NCBI GenBank assembly: GCA_947630325.1
Contig: CANRHB010000001.1
Coordinates: 157,579 to 221,578 of the forward strand
Origin: an uncultured Clostridia bacterium
Lineage (GTDB): Bacteria; Bacillota; Clostridia; Christensenellales; Borkfalkiaceae
Direction: 5' to 3'
Length of the DNA stretch: 64,000 nt
The notes beneath the pieces are model-generated. The model worked only from the letters and a program-made list of their open reading frames with translations, did no database searches and was not told the origin of the DNA. Shown here piece by piece: positions 26,991 through 34,655 of the stretch (positions are counted from its first letter, which is position 1; every line of letters begins with the position of its first letter). The position numbers and the translations under genes are program-made.

Positions 26991-27015
26991 CGTCGTGCCT
27001 CGTTCTTACCCCCCA

Positions 27016-28329
27016 TTACTCTACAAGTTCGCCGAAGAGGGAAACGCCGTTTGCGCGCTCCACCTTCAAATGGACAAACTCGCCGATGACGTTCCTCTCG
27101 CTTGCAAAATACCCCATGCGCCCCGCCTCGTTGCGCCCGAGGTACAGCCCCTTTTTCTCATCGAAATCCTCGCAGAGGATCTCTGTCGTCTTACCTACAA
27201 AGGTCGCGGAAAGGTCCCGCGTGTTCTCGTTCACCTGCGCCACAAGCCGCATAATGCGGTCCTTCGACACCTCCTCGGGGATCTGCCCCTCCATGCTCGC
27301 CGCCTTGGTGCCCGTGCGCGGGGAGTAGACAAAGGTGAACGCCGAGGCAAACTTCGCCTCTTTCACGAGGGAGAGCGTCTCCTCGAACTCCTCCTCCGTC
27401 TCGGTGGGAAAGCCCACGATGAGGTCGGTCGTCACGGGGCAATCGGGAATATAGGAGCGCAACATCTCGATCTCGGAAAGATATTTCTCGCGGGTGTAAC
27501 GCCTGTTCATTAAATTTAGAATGCGGTTGCTCCCCGACTGCGCGGGAAGATGGAGCAGATTGCAAATTTTATCGTGTTTTTTCATCACGCGGGCGAGTTC
27601 TTCCGAAAAATCCTTGGGATGAGAGGTCATGAACCGCACGCGGAACTTTCCTTCAACAGAGGCGACGGCGTCCAAGAGCTCAGGAAAACTCATTCCCCCC
27701 CTCCCGTCGCTGTTGTAGGAATTGACATTCTGCCCAAGAAGCGTAATTTCGCGGAAACCCTCCGAAACAAGGCCTCTGACTTCGCTCAAAACGTCCTCCG
27801 CCCTTCTCGAACGCTCCCTCCCCCGCACATAGGGCACGATACAATAGGAGCAGAAGTTGTTGCACCCGTAAGTGATATTTACCCATGCCCCGGGGTAGCT
27901 GGTGCGGACGGGAGTAATTCCGTCCTCCGTCTCGGTGCGCTCCTCTTTGAGGGAGACGATCGCCTTTCGCTTTGCGCGGCGGCGGTCGATGAGTTCGCCG
28001 AGTTCGTTTAAGTTGTGGGTACCGAACACGAGATCGACAAAGGGAAATTTCTGCCGCAAAATTTGGGCTTTGCCCTCCTCCTGCGCCATACAGCCGCCGA
28101 CCGCGATGATGAGATCGCGCTTTTCTCTCTTTAATTTTTTGAGCGCGCCGATGTTGCCAAACGCATGATTTTCGGCGTTTTCGCGGATACAGCAGGTGTT
28201 GAATACGATAATATCCGCCTCTTCGATGGGACTTTCCCTGTCGTACCCCTTTTCATGCAGGATCCCTGCGATCTTTTCCGATTCATGGACGTTCATCTGA
28301 CATCCGTATGTGACAATATGATAGTTCAT
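27016..28329 (-). CDS. miaB: tRNA-2-methylthio-N6-dimethylallyladenosine synthase MiaB
   Basis: Radical-SAM methylthiotransferase that completes ms2i6A37 after MiaA. It has 437 residues: the N-terminal UPF0004 domain with three auxiliary-cluster cysteines (TYGCQMNVHESE, NTCCIRENAE, GGCMAQE), the radical-SAM cluster motif GCNNFCSYCIVPYVRGRERS, and a C-terminal TRAM domain (IGEFVHLKVERANGVSLFG). The ribosome binding site is weak. It is separate from miaA but close to it. Confidence 0.96.
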   Translation of the reverse strand: MNYHIVTYGCQMNVHESEKIAGILHEKGYDRESPIEEADIIVFNTCCIRENAENHAFGNIGALKKLKREKRDLIIAVGGCMAQEEGKAQILRQKFPFVDLVFGTHNLNELGELIDRRRAKRKAIVSLKEERTETEDGITPVRTSYPGAWVNITYGCNNFCSYCIVPYVRGRERSRRAEDVLSEVRGLVSEGFREITLLGQNVNSYNSDGRGGMSFPELLDAVASVEGKFRVRFMTSHPKDFSEELARVMKKHDKICNLLHLPAQSGSNRILNLMNRRYTREKYLSEIEMLRSYIPDCPVTTDLIVGFPTETEEEFEETLSLVKEAKFASAFTFVYSPRTGTKAASMEGQIPEEVSKDRIMRLVAQVNENTRDLSATFVGKTTEILCEDFDEKKGLYLGRNEAGRMGYFASERNVIGEFVHLKVERANGVSLFGELVE

Positions 28330-28394
28330 AATTTTTCAAATTCCGTCTCTATTGAAGTGCATTTGTCCGCCCTTGAGAGGACCTTGCCCACCCT

Positions 28395-28735
28395 ATGCGT
28401 CATTCCGAGCCGCGCCCCTCATGCGTCATCAATGGTAGTGCGTCATTCCGAGCCGCAACGGAAATTACAAAGTCCGACATGGTGAGTCCCCGAGGGAATC
28501 TTGTTACGCCCAAGTACGTTCAACCCGAACAAACTTGCGTCATTCCGAGCCGCAACGGAAATTACGAAGTCCGACACGGCAATTCCCCGAGGGAATCTTG
28601 CTACGTCCAAGTACGTTAAAAACCAAAACGTACCAAGTGCCTTCGCAGACTTTCTTTTGCGGACTACGTTCCTCGTTTCGGCTCAGCATGACGCGAACAA
28701 AGACGATAGAACGTGCGGGCGGGGCAGCATGACGC
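28395..28735. repeat. Direct repeats of an 81-base unit (TCATTCCGAG family)
   Basis: The gap 28330-28749 contains no gene. Two near-identical units of about 81 bases start at 28440 and 28537 (period 97), each beginning GCGTCATTCCGAGCCGCAAC and ending CCCAAGTACGTT or TCCAAGTACGTT; a short partial copy lies at 28397-28414. The stretch ends with AGAACGTGCGGGCGGGGC (28709-28726), a tail shared with repeats near 50480, 50570 and 61505. Confidence 0.65.
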
Positions 28736-28749
28736 TTTAACAAAGCAAT

Positions 28750-29451
28750 TTACAATCCCCCGAGGACTTCGCCGACTTTTTCGTGCAAAACGAGGTCGCA
28801 ACGGCTGTCGAGCGGGGTCGCGTCGCGGTTGATGAGCACGAGATACTTTCCTCCGAAGTAATTCACAAAGCCCGCCGCGGGATAAACGGTGAGCGACGTC
28901 CCCGCCACGATGAGCATGTCCGCACGCTCGATGGCGCGCAACGCTCCGCTTACCGTGGCGTCGTCGAGCATTTCGCCATACAATACCACGTCGGGTTTGA
29001 TGAGCCCGCCGCAGTCGCAATGGGGCGCCCCCTTCCCGCGGGCGATGTACTCCGCCGAAAACTTTTTGCCGCATTTGAGGCAGGTGTTGCGGTGCACGCT
29101 CCCATGGAGTTCGTACACCCGCTTGCTTCCCGCTTTTTGGTGGAGCCCGTCGATGTTCTGCGTGACGACGGCGAGGAGTTTCCCCTCCCTCTCCCACTCG
29201 GCGAGTTTTTTGTGCGCGGCGTTGGGCTGGGCTTCCAAAGGGAGCATTTTATCGCGGTAAAAGCGGTAAAAGTCCTCCGTGTGCGAAAAGAAGTAGTCGC
29301 TCGAAAGCATGGTCTCGGGCGAGACGTCGTACTTTTGGCGATACAGCCCGTCCTCCGAGCGGAAGTCGGGGATCCCGCTCTCCGTGGACACCCCCGCCCC
29401 GCCGAAAAAGACGATTTTATTACATTCAGAAACCATTTCTTTGAGTGTCAT
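28750..29451 (-). CDS. cobB: NAD-dependent protein deacetylase, sirtuin (Sir2/CobB)
   Basis: Removes acyl groups from lysine using NAD+. It has 233 residues: GAGVSTESGIPDFRSEDGLY (NAD binding), TQNIDGLHQKAGSKRVYELHG with the catalytic His, a zinc site built by CLKCGKKF and the later HCDCGG, then KPDVVLYGEML and VAGTSLTVYPAAGF. Length and motifs are those of single-domain bacterial sirtuins. It has its own promoter (29491-29519) and is divergent from the PBP gene. Confidence 0.95.
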   Translation of the reverse strand: MTLKEMVSECNKIVFFGGAGVSTESGIPDFRSEDGLYRQKYDVSPETMLSSDYFFSHTEDFYRFYRDKMLPLEAQPNAAHKKLAEWEREGKLLAVVTQNIDGLHQKAGSKRVYELHGSVHRNTCLKCGKKFSAEYIARGKGAPHCDCGGLIKPDVVLYGEMLDDATVSGALRAIERADMLIVAGTSLTVYPAAGFVNYFGGKYLVLINRDATPLDSRCDLVLHEKVGEVLGGL

Positions 29452-29490
29452 GATCGCTCCCCTCTCATTTAGACATAATTTTCCTTTTAC

Positions 29491-29519
29491 ATTGTATCAC
29501 AAGCGAAAAAAAATTTCAA
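29491..29519 (-). promoter_or_regulatory. Promoter of the sirtuin gene
   Basis: Minus strand: TTGAAA (29514-29519), 17 bases, TACAAT (29491-29496); ATG is 40 bases further on. Confidence 0.7.
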
Positions 29520-29565
29520 CCTCTGCGCCCGCAAAATTTTTTATAAGTTACCGATACTGTAACCG

Positions 29566-31770
29566 ATGAACCGTACCGTAAAAATTTTACTTATCGTATT
29601 GAGCGCACTTCTCGTGCTCTTCCTCTCCTGCCTCGTCTATTTTTTCGCGGTGACGGCGGGGGAAAAGCTAAACATGCAAAAATTGGCCCTCAGCGAGAAC
29701 TGCGTGCTCCTCTTTGACCGCAACGGCGAGGAGATCGAGACCGCCCAAACGAGCGCCGTCCCCTTTTCCGAACTCCCCGAATACCTCCCGAAGGCCTTTG
29801 TCGCCGTGGAGGACAAGCGGTTTTATTCCCACAACGGGCTCGACTATAAGCGCATGGTGAAGGCGGCGATGAAAAATATATCGACCTTTTCCTTCCGCGA
29901 GGGCGCGTCCACCATCTCCCAACAACTCATCAAAAATACCCACCTCTCGGGGGAAAAGACGATCAAGCGCAAACTCAAAGAGATCAAACTTACCCGCGCG
30001 CTCGAAAAAAACTTCTCAAAGGACGAAATATTGGAACTTTACCTCAACTCCATCTACTTCGGACACAGCGCGTTCGGCGTGGGGAGCGCGGCAGAGTATT
30101 ATTTCGGGAAATCGGCGTCCGAACTTTCCCCCGCCGAAAGCGCCATGCTTGCCGCCCTCGTGAAATCGCCCAACCGCTATTCCCCCTTCCGCGACGCAGA
30201 GAAATGCCTTGCGCGGCGGAATTTTGTGCTCTCCCTCATGCGGGAACAGGGCTACATCACCCCCGAAGAGGAGACGACGGCAAAGAGCGAACCCCTCCCC
30301 GAGAGCCCACATATGAGAGAGGAGAGCGCCTACCTTTCTCCCGTCTTTGAGGAACTCTCCGCCCTCTTTCCCGACGCAAAATCGGGGGATAAACTGCGCG
30401 TCTATACCGCCCTCGACCCTACTCTTCAAACACTTCTCGAAGAGCAGACGGCGGATTCCGACCTCTGCGCCTTGGTGCGCGGGGCGGACGGCGGGGTAAA
30501 GGCGTACTTTTCGACCTGCGGAGAGGTAAAACGTCTCCCCGCCTCCACGATAAAGCCGCTTGCGGTGTACGCCCCCGCGCTCGAAGAAAACCTCATCTCC
30601 CCCGCCACTCCCCTGCTCGACGAAAAGACGGACTTCGGCGGCTACTCCCCCTCCGACTATGGGGGAAAATACGGCGGCTACATGAGCGCGCGCTATGCCC
30701 TTTCGCACAGCGTGAACGTGCCCGCCGTGAAAGTGCTCAATACGTTGGGAGTGGAGCGCGCCGCCCAATACCTCGAAAAAATGGATCTGCCCGTGCCCGA
30801 GGAGGACAGAACGCTCGCCCTCGCGCTCGGCGGCATGAAGGAGGGATTTTCGCTCCTCTCCCTCGTGGACGGGTACGCCGTTTTTTCGCATGGCGGGATG
30901 TACTCTCCCTCTCATTTTATTGAAAAAGTTGACGACTGTCAAGGGAAAAACCTTTACACCTACCAAAACTTTCAAGAAAAAAACCTTAACTGTCAAGGGA
31001 AAAACCTTGACAGGCGGGTGTTTTCGGAGGACACCGCCTGCCTCATGAACGACATGCTGATGACTGCCGCCCGCGAAGGCACGGCGAAAAAACTCAAATC
31101 CCTCCCCTTCGAAGTGGCGGCAAAGACGGGCACGGGCGGCACCGAAAAGGGCAACACGGACGTTTACACCATCGCCTATACCTCGGAGGACGCGGTGGGC
31201 GTGTGGCTCGGCAACCGCGACAACTCCCCCGTGGAGGCGACGGGCGGCGGGGTGCCTGCGGATATTGCACTCAAAATTTTGAAAGGCATGTATCAAGAAA
31301 AAGCGCCGTCCCCCTTCCCGAAGTGCGAAAAGGTGAAAACGGCGCTGCTTGATAAGGAGGAGTACGAAAAAAATCACCGCCTCCTTCTTGCCGACCCGCT
31401 TGCGCCCGAATATCTCTCCTTGAAAGAACTTTTCCGCGAGAGCGCTCTCCCTGCGGGGACGAGCGAGAAATTTTCCCGCCCGAAGATCGAAAAACCCGAA
31501 ATTTCGGTGGTGAATGGGTCCGTTAAGATAGTACTATGTCAGACAGAGTACTATGATTACGAGGTAAAAAGGCAATGTGGAGAACAAATTTCCACCGTTT
31601 ATAAAGGAAAATACCGCAGGGAGCTGTTCGACAACTCCGTCTGCGGCGGAAAAAATTATATCTATTCGGTGACGCCCTACTATTGCGGCATTGCGGGAGA
31701 GACGGTCACCCTCCCCTCCGTCTACATTGAAAAGAGGGACGAACTCCCCGACGATTGGTGGTCAGAGTAA
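29566..31770 (+). CDS. Class A penicillin-binding protein (transglycosylase/transpeptidase)
   Basis: Bifunctional cell-wall synthase, PBP1A-type. It has 734 residues: an N-terminal membrane helix, the GT51 domain with FVAVEDKRFYSHNGLDY and GASTISQQLIKNTHL, and the transpeptidase with STIKPL, SVN (in SHSVNVPAVK) and KTGTGG. Two oddities lie in the second half: a block of three heptad copies (DCQGKNL, NFQEKNL, NCQGKNL) between the SVN and KTG motifs, and a C-terminal copy of the dispersed palindrome (31527-31556), which encodes KIVLCQTEYYDY. No SD precedes the ATG. The last nine bases overlap the convergent thiI gene. Confidence 0.93.
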   Translation: MNRTVKILLIVLSALLVLFLSCLVYFFAVTAGEKLNMQKLALSENCVLLFDRNGEEIETAQTSAVPFSELPEYLPKAFVAVEDKRFYSHNGLDYKRMVKAAMKNISTFSFREGASTISQQLIKNTHLSGEKTIKRKLKEIKLTRALEKNFSKDEILELYLNSIYFGHSAFGVGSAAEYYFGKSASELSPAESAMLAALVKSPNRYSPFRDAEKCLARRNFVLSLMREQGYITPEEETTAKSEPLPESPHMREESAYLSPVFEELSALFPDAKSGDKLRVYTALDPTLQTLLEEQTADSDLCALVRGADGGVKAYFSTCGEVKRLPASTIKPLAVYAPALEENLISPATPLLDEKTDFGGYSPSDYGGKYGGYMSARYALSHSVNVPAVKVLNTLGVERAAQYLEKMDLPVPEEDRTLALALGGMKEGFSLLSLVDGYAVFSHGGMYSPSHFIEKVDDCQGKNLYTYQNFQEKNLNCQGKNLDRRVFSEDTACLMNDMLMTAAREGTAKKLKSLPFEVAAKTGTGGTEKGNTDVYTIAYTSEDAVGVWLGNRDNSPVEATGGGVPADIALKILKGMYQEKAPSPFPKCEKVKTALLDKEEYEKNHRLLLADPLAPEYLSLKELFRESALPAGTSEKFSRPKIEKPEISVVNGSVKIVLCQTEYYDYEVKRQCGEQISTVYKGKYRRELFDNSVCGGKNYIYSVTPYYCGIAGETVTLPSVYIEKRDELPDDWWSE
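30936..31013 (+). repeat. Repeated TGTCAAGG hairpin units inside the class A PBP gene
   Basis: CTGTCAAGGGAAAAACCTT occurs at 30936-30954 and 30990-31008, with a degenerate copy between. The last copy continues as a perfect hairpin, CTGTCAAGG-GAAAAA-CCTTGACAG (30990-31013). All are in frame and add heptad repeats to the protein. Confidence 0.75.
31527..31556 (+). repeat. Dispersed double palindrome, copy 3 (inside the class A PBP gene)
   Basis: GATAGTACTATG, then TCAGACAGAGTACTATGA. It contains the same core as the other copies (TAGTACTATG-TCAGACA), followed by a second AGTACTATG half. It is read in a different codon frame from the miaA copy. Confidence 0.7.
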
Positions 31771-32913
31771 AAACACTTCTTTGCTTTCGAGCGCTTCGCG
31801 CATGAGCGCCTCGACGTCGAGTTTTTTCTCCTCCTCCTCGATGAAGGAGAGCTTGGGCTTGATGGCGGGGAAGTCGGGCAAAAAGACGGTGCAACAGTCC
31901 TCATAGGGCAGAACGGAGGTCTCGAAGGTGCCGATCTTTTTGGCGACGAGGACGATCTCGTCCTTATCGAACCCGATGAGCGGGCGCAGGACGGGAAGGG
32001 TCACCACGGCGTTCGAGGAGGTGATGCCCTCGATCGTCTGGCTGGCGACCTGCCCCAAACTCTCCCCCGTGATGAGGCACTTTGCGCCCATCTCCCTTGC
32101 CGTCTTTTCGGCAAGGCGGAACATGAACCGCCGCAAAAGGGTGACGTTGAGTTCGGCGGCGCACTTTGCGTGGATCTCCTCTTGGATATGCGCCACGTTG
32201 AGGGTGATGAGTTTTGCCGATACCGAATAGCGGGACAAGAGGCGGGCAAGCTCCTTCACCTTCTCCTTTGCGCCGTCGTTGGTGTAGGGATAGCTGTGGA
32301 AGTGCAAAAGTTCCACGTTCATCCCCCGCTTTGCCATCATGTAGCCCGCGACGGGGGAATCGATGCCCCCCGAGATGAGGAGAAGTCCCTTCCCCGAGGT
32401 GCCGACGGGCATTCCTCCCGCCCCTTTTTCGAATTTTCCGAACACGAGCGCGGTGCCGTTTTCGCGGATATCGAGACAAACCGTGTGGGCGGGGGTGTGC
32501 ACGTCCACCCGAAGCGCGGGGAAGTCGTCTAAAAGCCGCCCGCCGATATGGGCGTTTAACTCCATGCTCGTCATGGGGTATTTTTTGTCGGCGCGGTGGG
32601 TCTCCACTTTGAAGGTCCCCTCCCGCGGGCAGACTTCCTTTGCCGCCTCATAGACGCTGTTAAGGTCGTAAGGCACGCAAAGCCCCACCGAGTAGGAATG
32701 CACGCCGAATACGCGGGAGACACGCCCGCAGATCTCCTCCGTTTTTTCCTCGTCGAAATTTGCCACGAGGTATCTGCCGCTCGTGCGGTGGAGTTCGTGG
32801 CGGATCCCCTTTAAGGCGCGCTCCAAATTCACGCAAAATACCCGCTCGAAATAGCCGCGGTTCTTGCCTTTCAAGTGAATTTCGGCATAGCGGATGATGA
32901 TAACTTTTTCCAT
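31762..32913 (-). CDS. thiI: tRNA 4-thiouridine sulfurtransferase ThiI
   Basis: Forms s4U8 in tRNA and may supply sulfur for thiamine. It has 383 residues: an N-terminal ferredoxin-like region plus THUMP domain (starting MEKVIIIRYAEIHLKGKNRG) and the PP-loop pyrophosphatase domain with LLISGGIDSPVAGYMMAKRG and CLITGESLGQVASQTI. There is no C-terminal rhodanese domain, so sulfur is probably delivered directly by the adjacent cysteine desulfurase, which ends three bases upstream. This pairing is common in Gram-positives. Confidence 0.95.
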   Translation of the reverse strand: MEKVIIIRYAEIHLKGKNRGYFERVFCVNLERALKGIRHELHRTSGRYLVANFDEEKTEEICGRVSRVFGVHSYSVGLCVPYDLNSVYEAAKEVCPREGTFKVETHRADKKYPMTSMELNAHIGGRLLDDFPALRVDVHTPAHTVCLDIRENGTALVFGKFEKGAGGMPVGTSGKGLLLISGGIDSPVAGYMMAKRGMNVELLHFHSYPYTNDGAKEKVKELARLLSRYSVSAKLITLNVAHIQEEIHAKCAAELNVTLLRRFMFRLAEKTAREMGAKCLITGESLGQVASQTIEGITSSNAVVTLPVLRPLIGFDKDEIVLVAKKIGTFETSVLPYEDCCTVFLPDFPAIKPKLSFIEEEEKKLDVEALMREALESKEVFLL

Positions 32914-32916
32914 AAA

Positions 32917-34029
32917 TTACCCTATCCTTTTTTTGAGTTCGTGCGCGGAGCCGTTGAGCGCCTGCGCCGCAAGCAAAACTTCCTCCCTTGTGGTGTGCGG
33001 GGAAAAACTCAGCCGCAGAACGCCGTCCAAAACGTCCTTGCCGTATCCGCACGCCTCGATGACGCGGCTGTGCGGTTTTTTGGAGGAACACGCGCTCCCC
33101 GTGCCGACGATCGCCCCGCGCGCCATCGTAAGCCGCTGTAAAATTTCCCCCCTCAGCCCCCGCGCCGAGACGGTAAGAATGTAGGGGGAGCCGTTTTCGG
33201 GAGAAAGGATCGTATAGACGCTTTTATCGAGCGCATCCGAAAGGAGCGCGCGGAGCTCTTTCAAGCGGGCGAGGTCGGCCTCGAGGCTTGCGAATTTTTT
33301 CTCGGCGGCAAAGGCAAAATCGAGAATGCCGAGCACGTTTTCGGTGCCGCTCCTCAAATTCCCCTCCTGTCCGCCGCCGCACAAAAGGGGCTGGAGGGCG
33401 AAATTCTTGCGCTTATAGAGAGCGCCCACCCCCTTTAAGCCGCCGATCTTGTGCGCGCTGACCGAGTAGAGGTCGACGTCGGGCGAAAGGCGCACGGGGA
33501 GTTTTCCGAACGCCTGCACGCCGTCGCTGTGAAAGACGCAGCGCGGGTTTTTCTTTTTTACCTCTCTTGCGAGGGAGAAAATGTCGTTGACCACCCCCGT
33601 CTCATTGTTGACGTGCACGACGGAGACGAGGCTCGTCTTTTCGTCCACAAGGGAGAGGAGGGCGTCCGCTTTCACGCTCCCGTCCCTTTGAAGGGGGGCG
33701 AGGCGGAGTTCGGTTCCCCCGTTTTTGAGCCGCACGCCCGCCTCATACACCGCCGCATGTTCCCCCGCGGAGAGGACGATGTTCCTCCTTCCACAGGTTT
33801 GAATTGCCTGGTTGTCCGCCTCGGTGCCCCCCGAAGTAAAAACAAGGGCGAACTGCGCGGGGTCGGCGATCTTGGAAAGAAGGCTCTCGCGCGCAGAGGC
33901 GAGGGCGGCGGAAACCTCCCCGCCATAGAGCGCGGAGGGGTTGAGATAGTTTTGCTCCGTAAATTGCACGGCGCGGGCAAGTGCCTCGCCGTCGGGCGCG
34001 GTCGTCGCCGCGTTGTCGAGATAGATCAT
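32917..34029 (-). CDS. Cysteine desulfurase (IscS/NifS type) feeding ThiI
   Basis: PLP enzyme that takes sulfur from cysteine as a persulfide. It has 370 residues, beginning MIYLDNAATTAPDGEAL, with TSGGTEADNQAI, HVNNETGVVNDI, the PLP lysine in SAHKIGGLKGVG and the active cysteine in GTGSACSSKKPHS. ATG at 34027-34029 overlaps the stop of the upstream membrane protein as ATGA. With no iscU nearby and thiI directly downstream, its job is most likely tRNA thiolation (NifZ-like) rather than general Fe-S assembly. Confidence 0.93.
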   Translation of the reverse strand: MIYLDNAATTAPDGEALARAVQFTEQNYLNPSALYGGEVSAALASARESLLSKIADPAQFALVFTSGGTEADNQAIQTCGRRNIVLSAGEHAAVYEAGVRLKNGGTELRLAPLQRDGSVKADALLSLVDEKTSLVSVVHVNNETGVVNDIFSLAREVKKKNPRCVFHSDGVQAFGKLPVRLSPDVDLYSVSAHKIGGLKGVGALYKRKNFALQPLLCGGGQEGNLRSGTENVLGILDFAFAAEKKFASLEADLARLKELRALLSDALDKSVYTILSPENGSPYILTVSARGLRGEILQRLTMARGAIVGTGSACSSKKPHSRVIEACGYGKDVLDGVLRLSFSPHTTREEVLLAAQALNGSAHELKKRIG

Positions 34030-34655
34030 CGCGCTTCCCACTTGCTCCTGCCCGCGGCGCGGACGATAAGGTCGATGAGTTCCACGCGCGCCTCGACGAT
34101 GTTCACCGTCTTTTCAATGGAGGAACTATATAAAATGTAATAGAAATTCTTTTCCTCCGCGGGGACCCTGTTGGGGGTGAGAAAGACGATCTGCTTCTTG
34201 GAAAACCCCGCGCAGGTGCGCTCAAAACTCTCGTTTTCGCACTTCCCGATCTTGAGGATCTGGTCGCATTTGAAGGTTTTGAGATACTTGCGCTTTTTGC
34301 CGTTGTACACTTTGGCGACGCGGAGTTCGTCCTCCACAAAGAGGTAATCATAGCTTTGGTTGAACTTCCGCTTGAAAAAGAAGAGGGCGATCCCCACCGC
34401 AAGCGGCGCAAGCACAAAGAGCGCCCACGAAATGATGGTGTAGGCAAGTTCGGCGCCCGTGATGGCGCTTTCGTTGCCTTCGGGCAGGTGATAGCTTGAG
34501 ATCGCCGCCGCAATGTTGGAGAATGCCAAAAAGAATTGGATCCCCGCAAAGACAAGGAAAATAATGCTGATGATGTTGCAAGCCAAATAGACTTTTGCCT
34601 CTTTTACCGCGCGGCCGCAAGCGGCGCTCTCTTCGTAATAGGCGTCTCTGATCAA
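34026..34655 (-). CDS. Hypothetical two-helix membrane protein
   Basis: Not recognised. It has 209 residues: two membrane helices near residues 24-50 and 75-95 (VYLACNIISIIFLVFAGIQF; ISWALFVLAPLAVGIALFFF), then a soluble domain with alternating strands (YDYLFVEDELRVAKVYNGKK). This resembles the small PH-like domains that follow two helices in firmicute membrane proteins. It overlaps the fused carB gene (ATGA) and the desulfurase gene (ATGA), so it is locked into the operon. A protein of the same layout is encoded at 39795-40298. Confidence 0.7.
   Translation of the reverse strand: MIRDAYYEESAACGRAVKEAKVYLACNIISIIFLVFAGIQFFLAFSNIAAAISSYHLPEGNESAITGAELAYTIISWALFVLAPLAVGIALFFFKRKFNQSYDYLFVEDELRVAKVYNGKKRKYLKTFKCDQILKIGKCENESFERTCAGFSKKQIVFLTPNRVPAEEKNFYYILYSSSIEKTVNIVEARVELIDLIVRAAGRSKWEAR

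Noticed and set aside
28395..28620. Possible CRISPR array
   Set aside because: Only two long units of 81 bp with one 16-bp interval, not multiple 25-40 bp repeats with uniform spacers, and no cas gene nearby.
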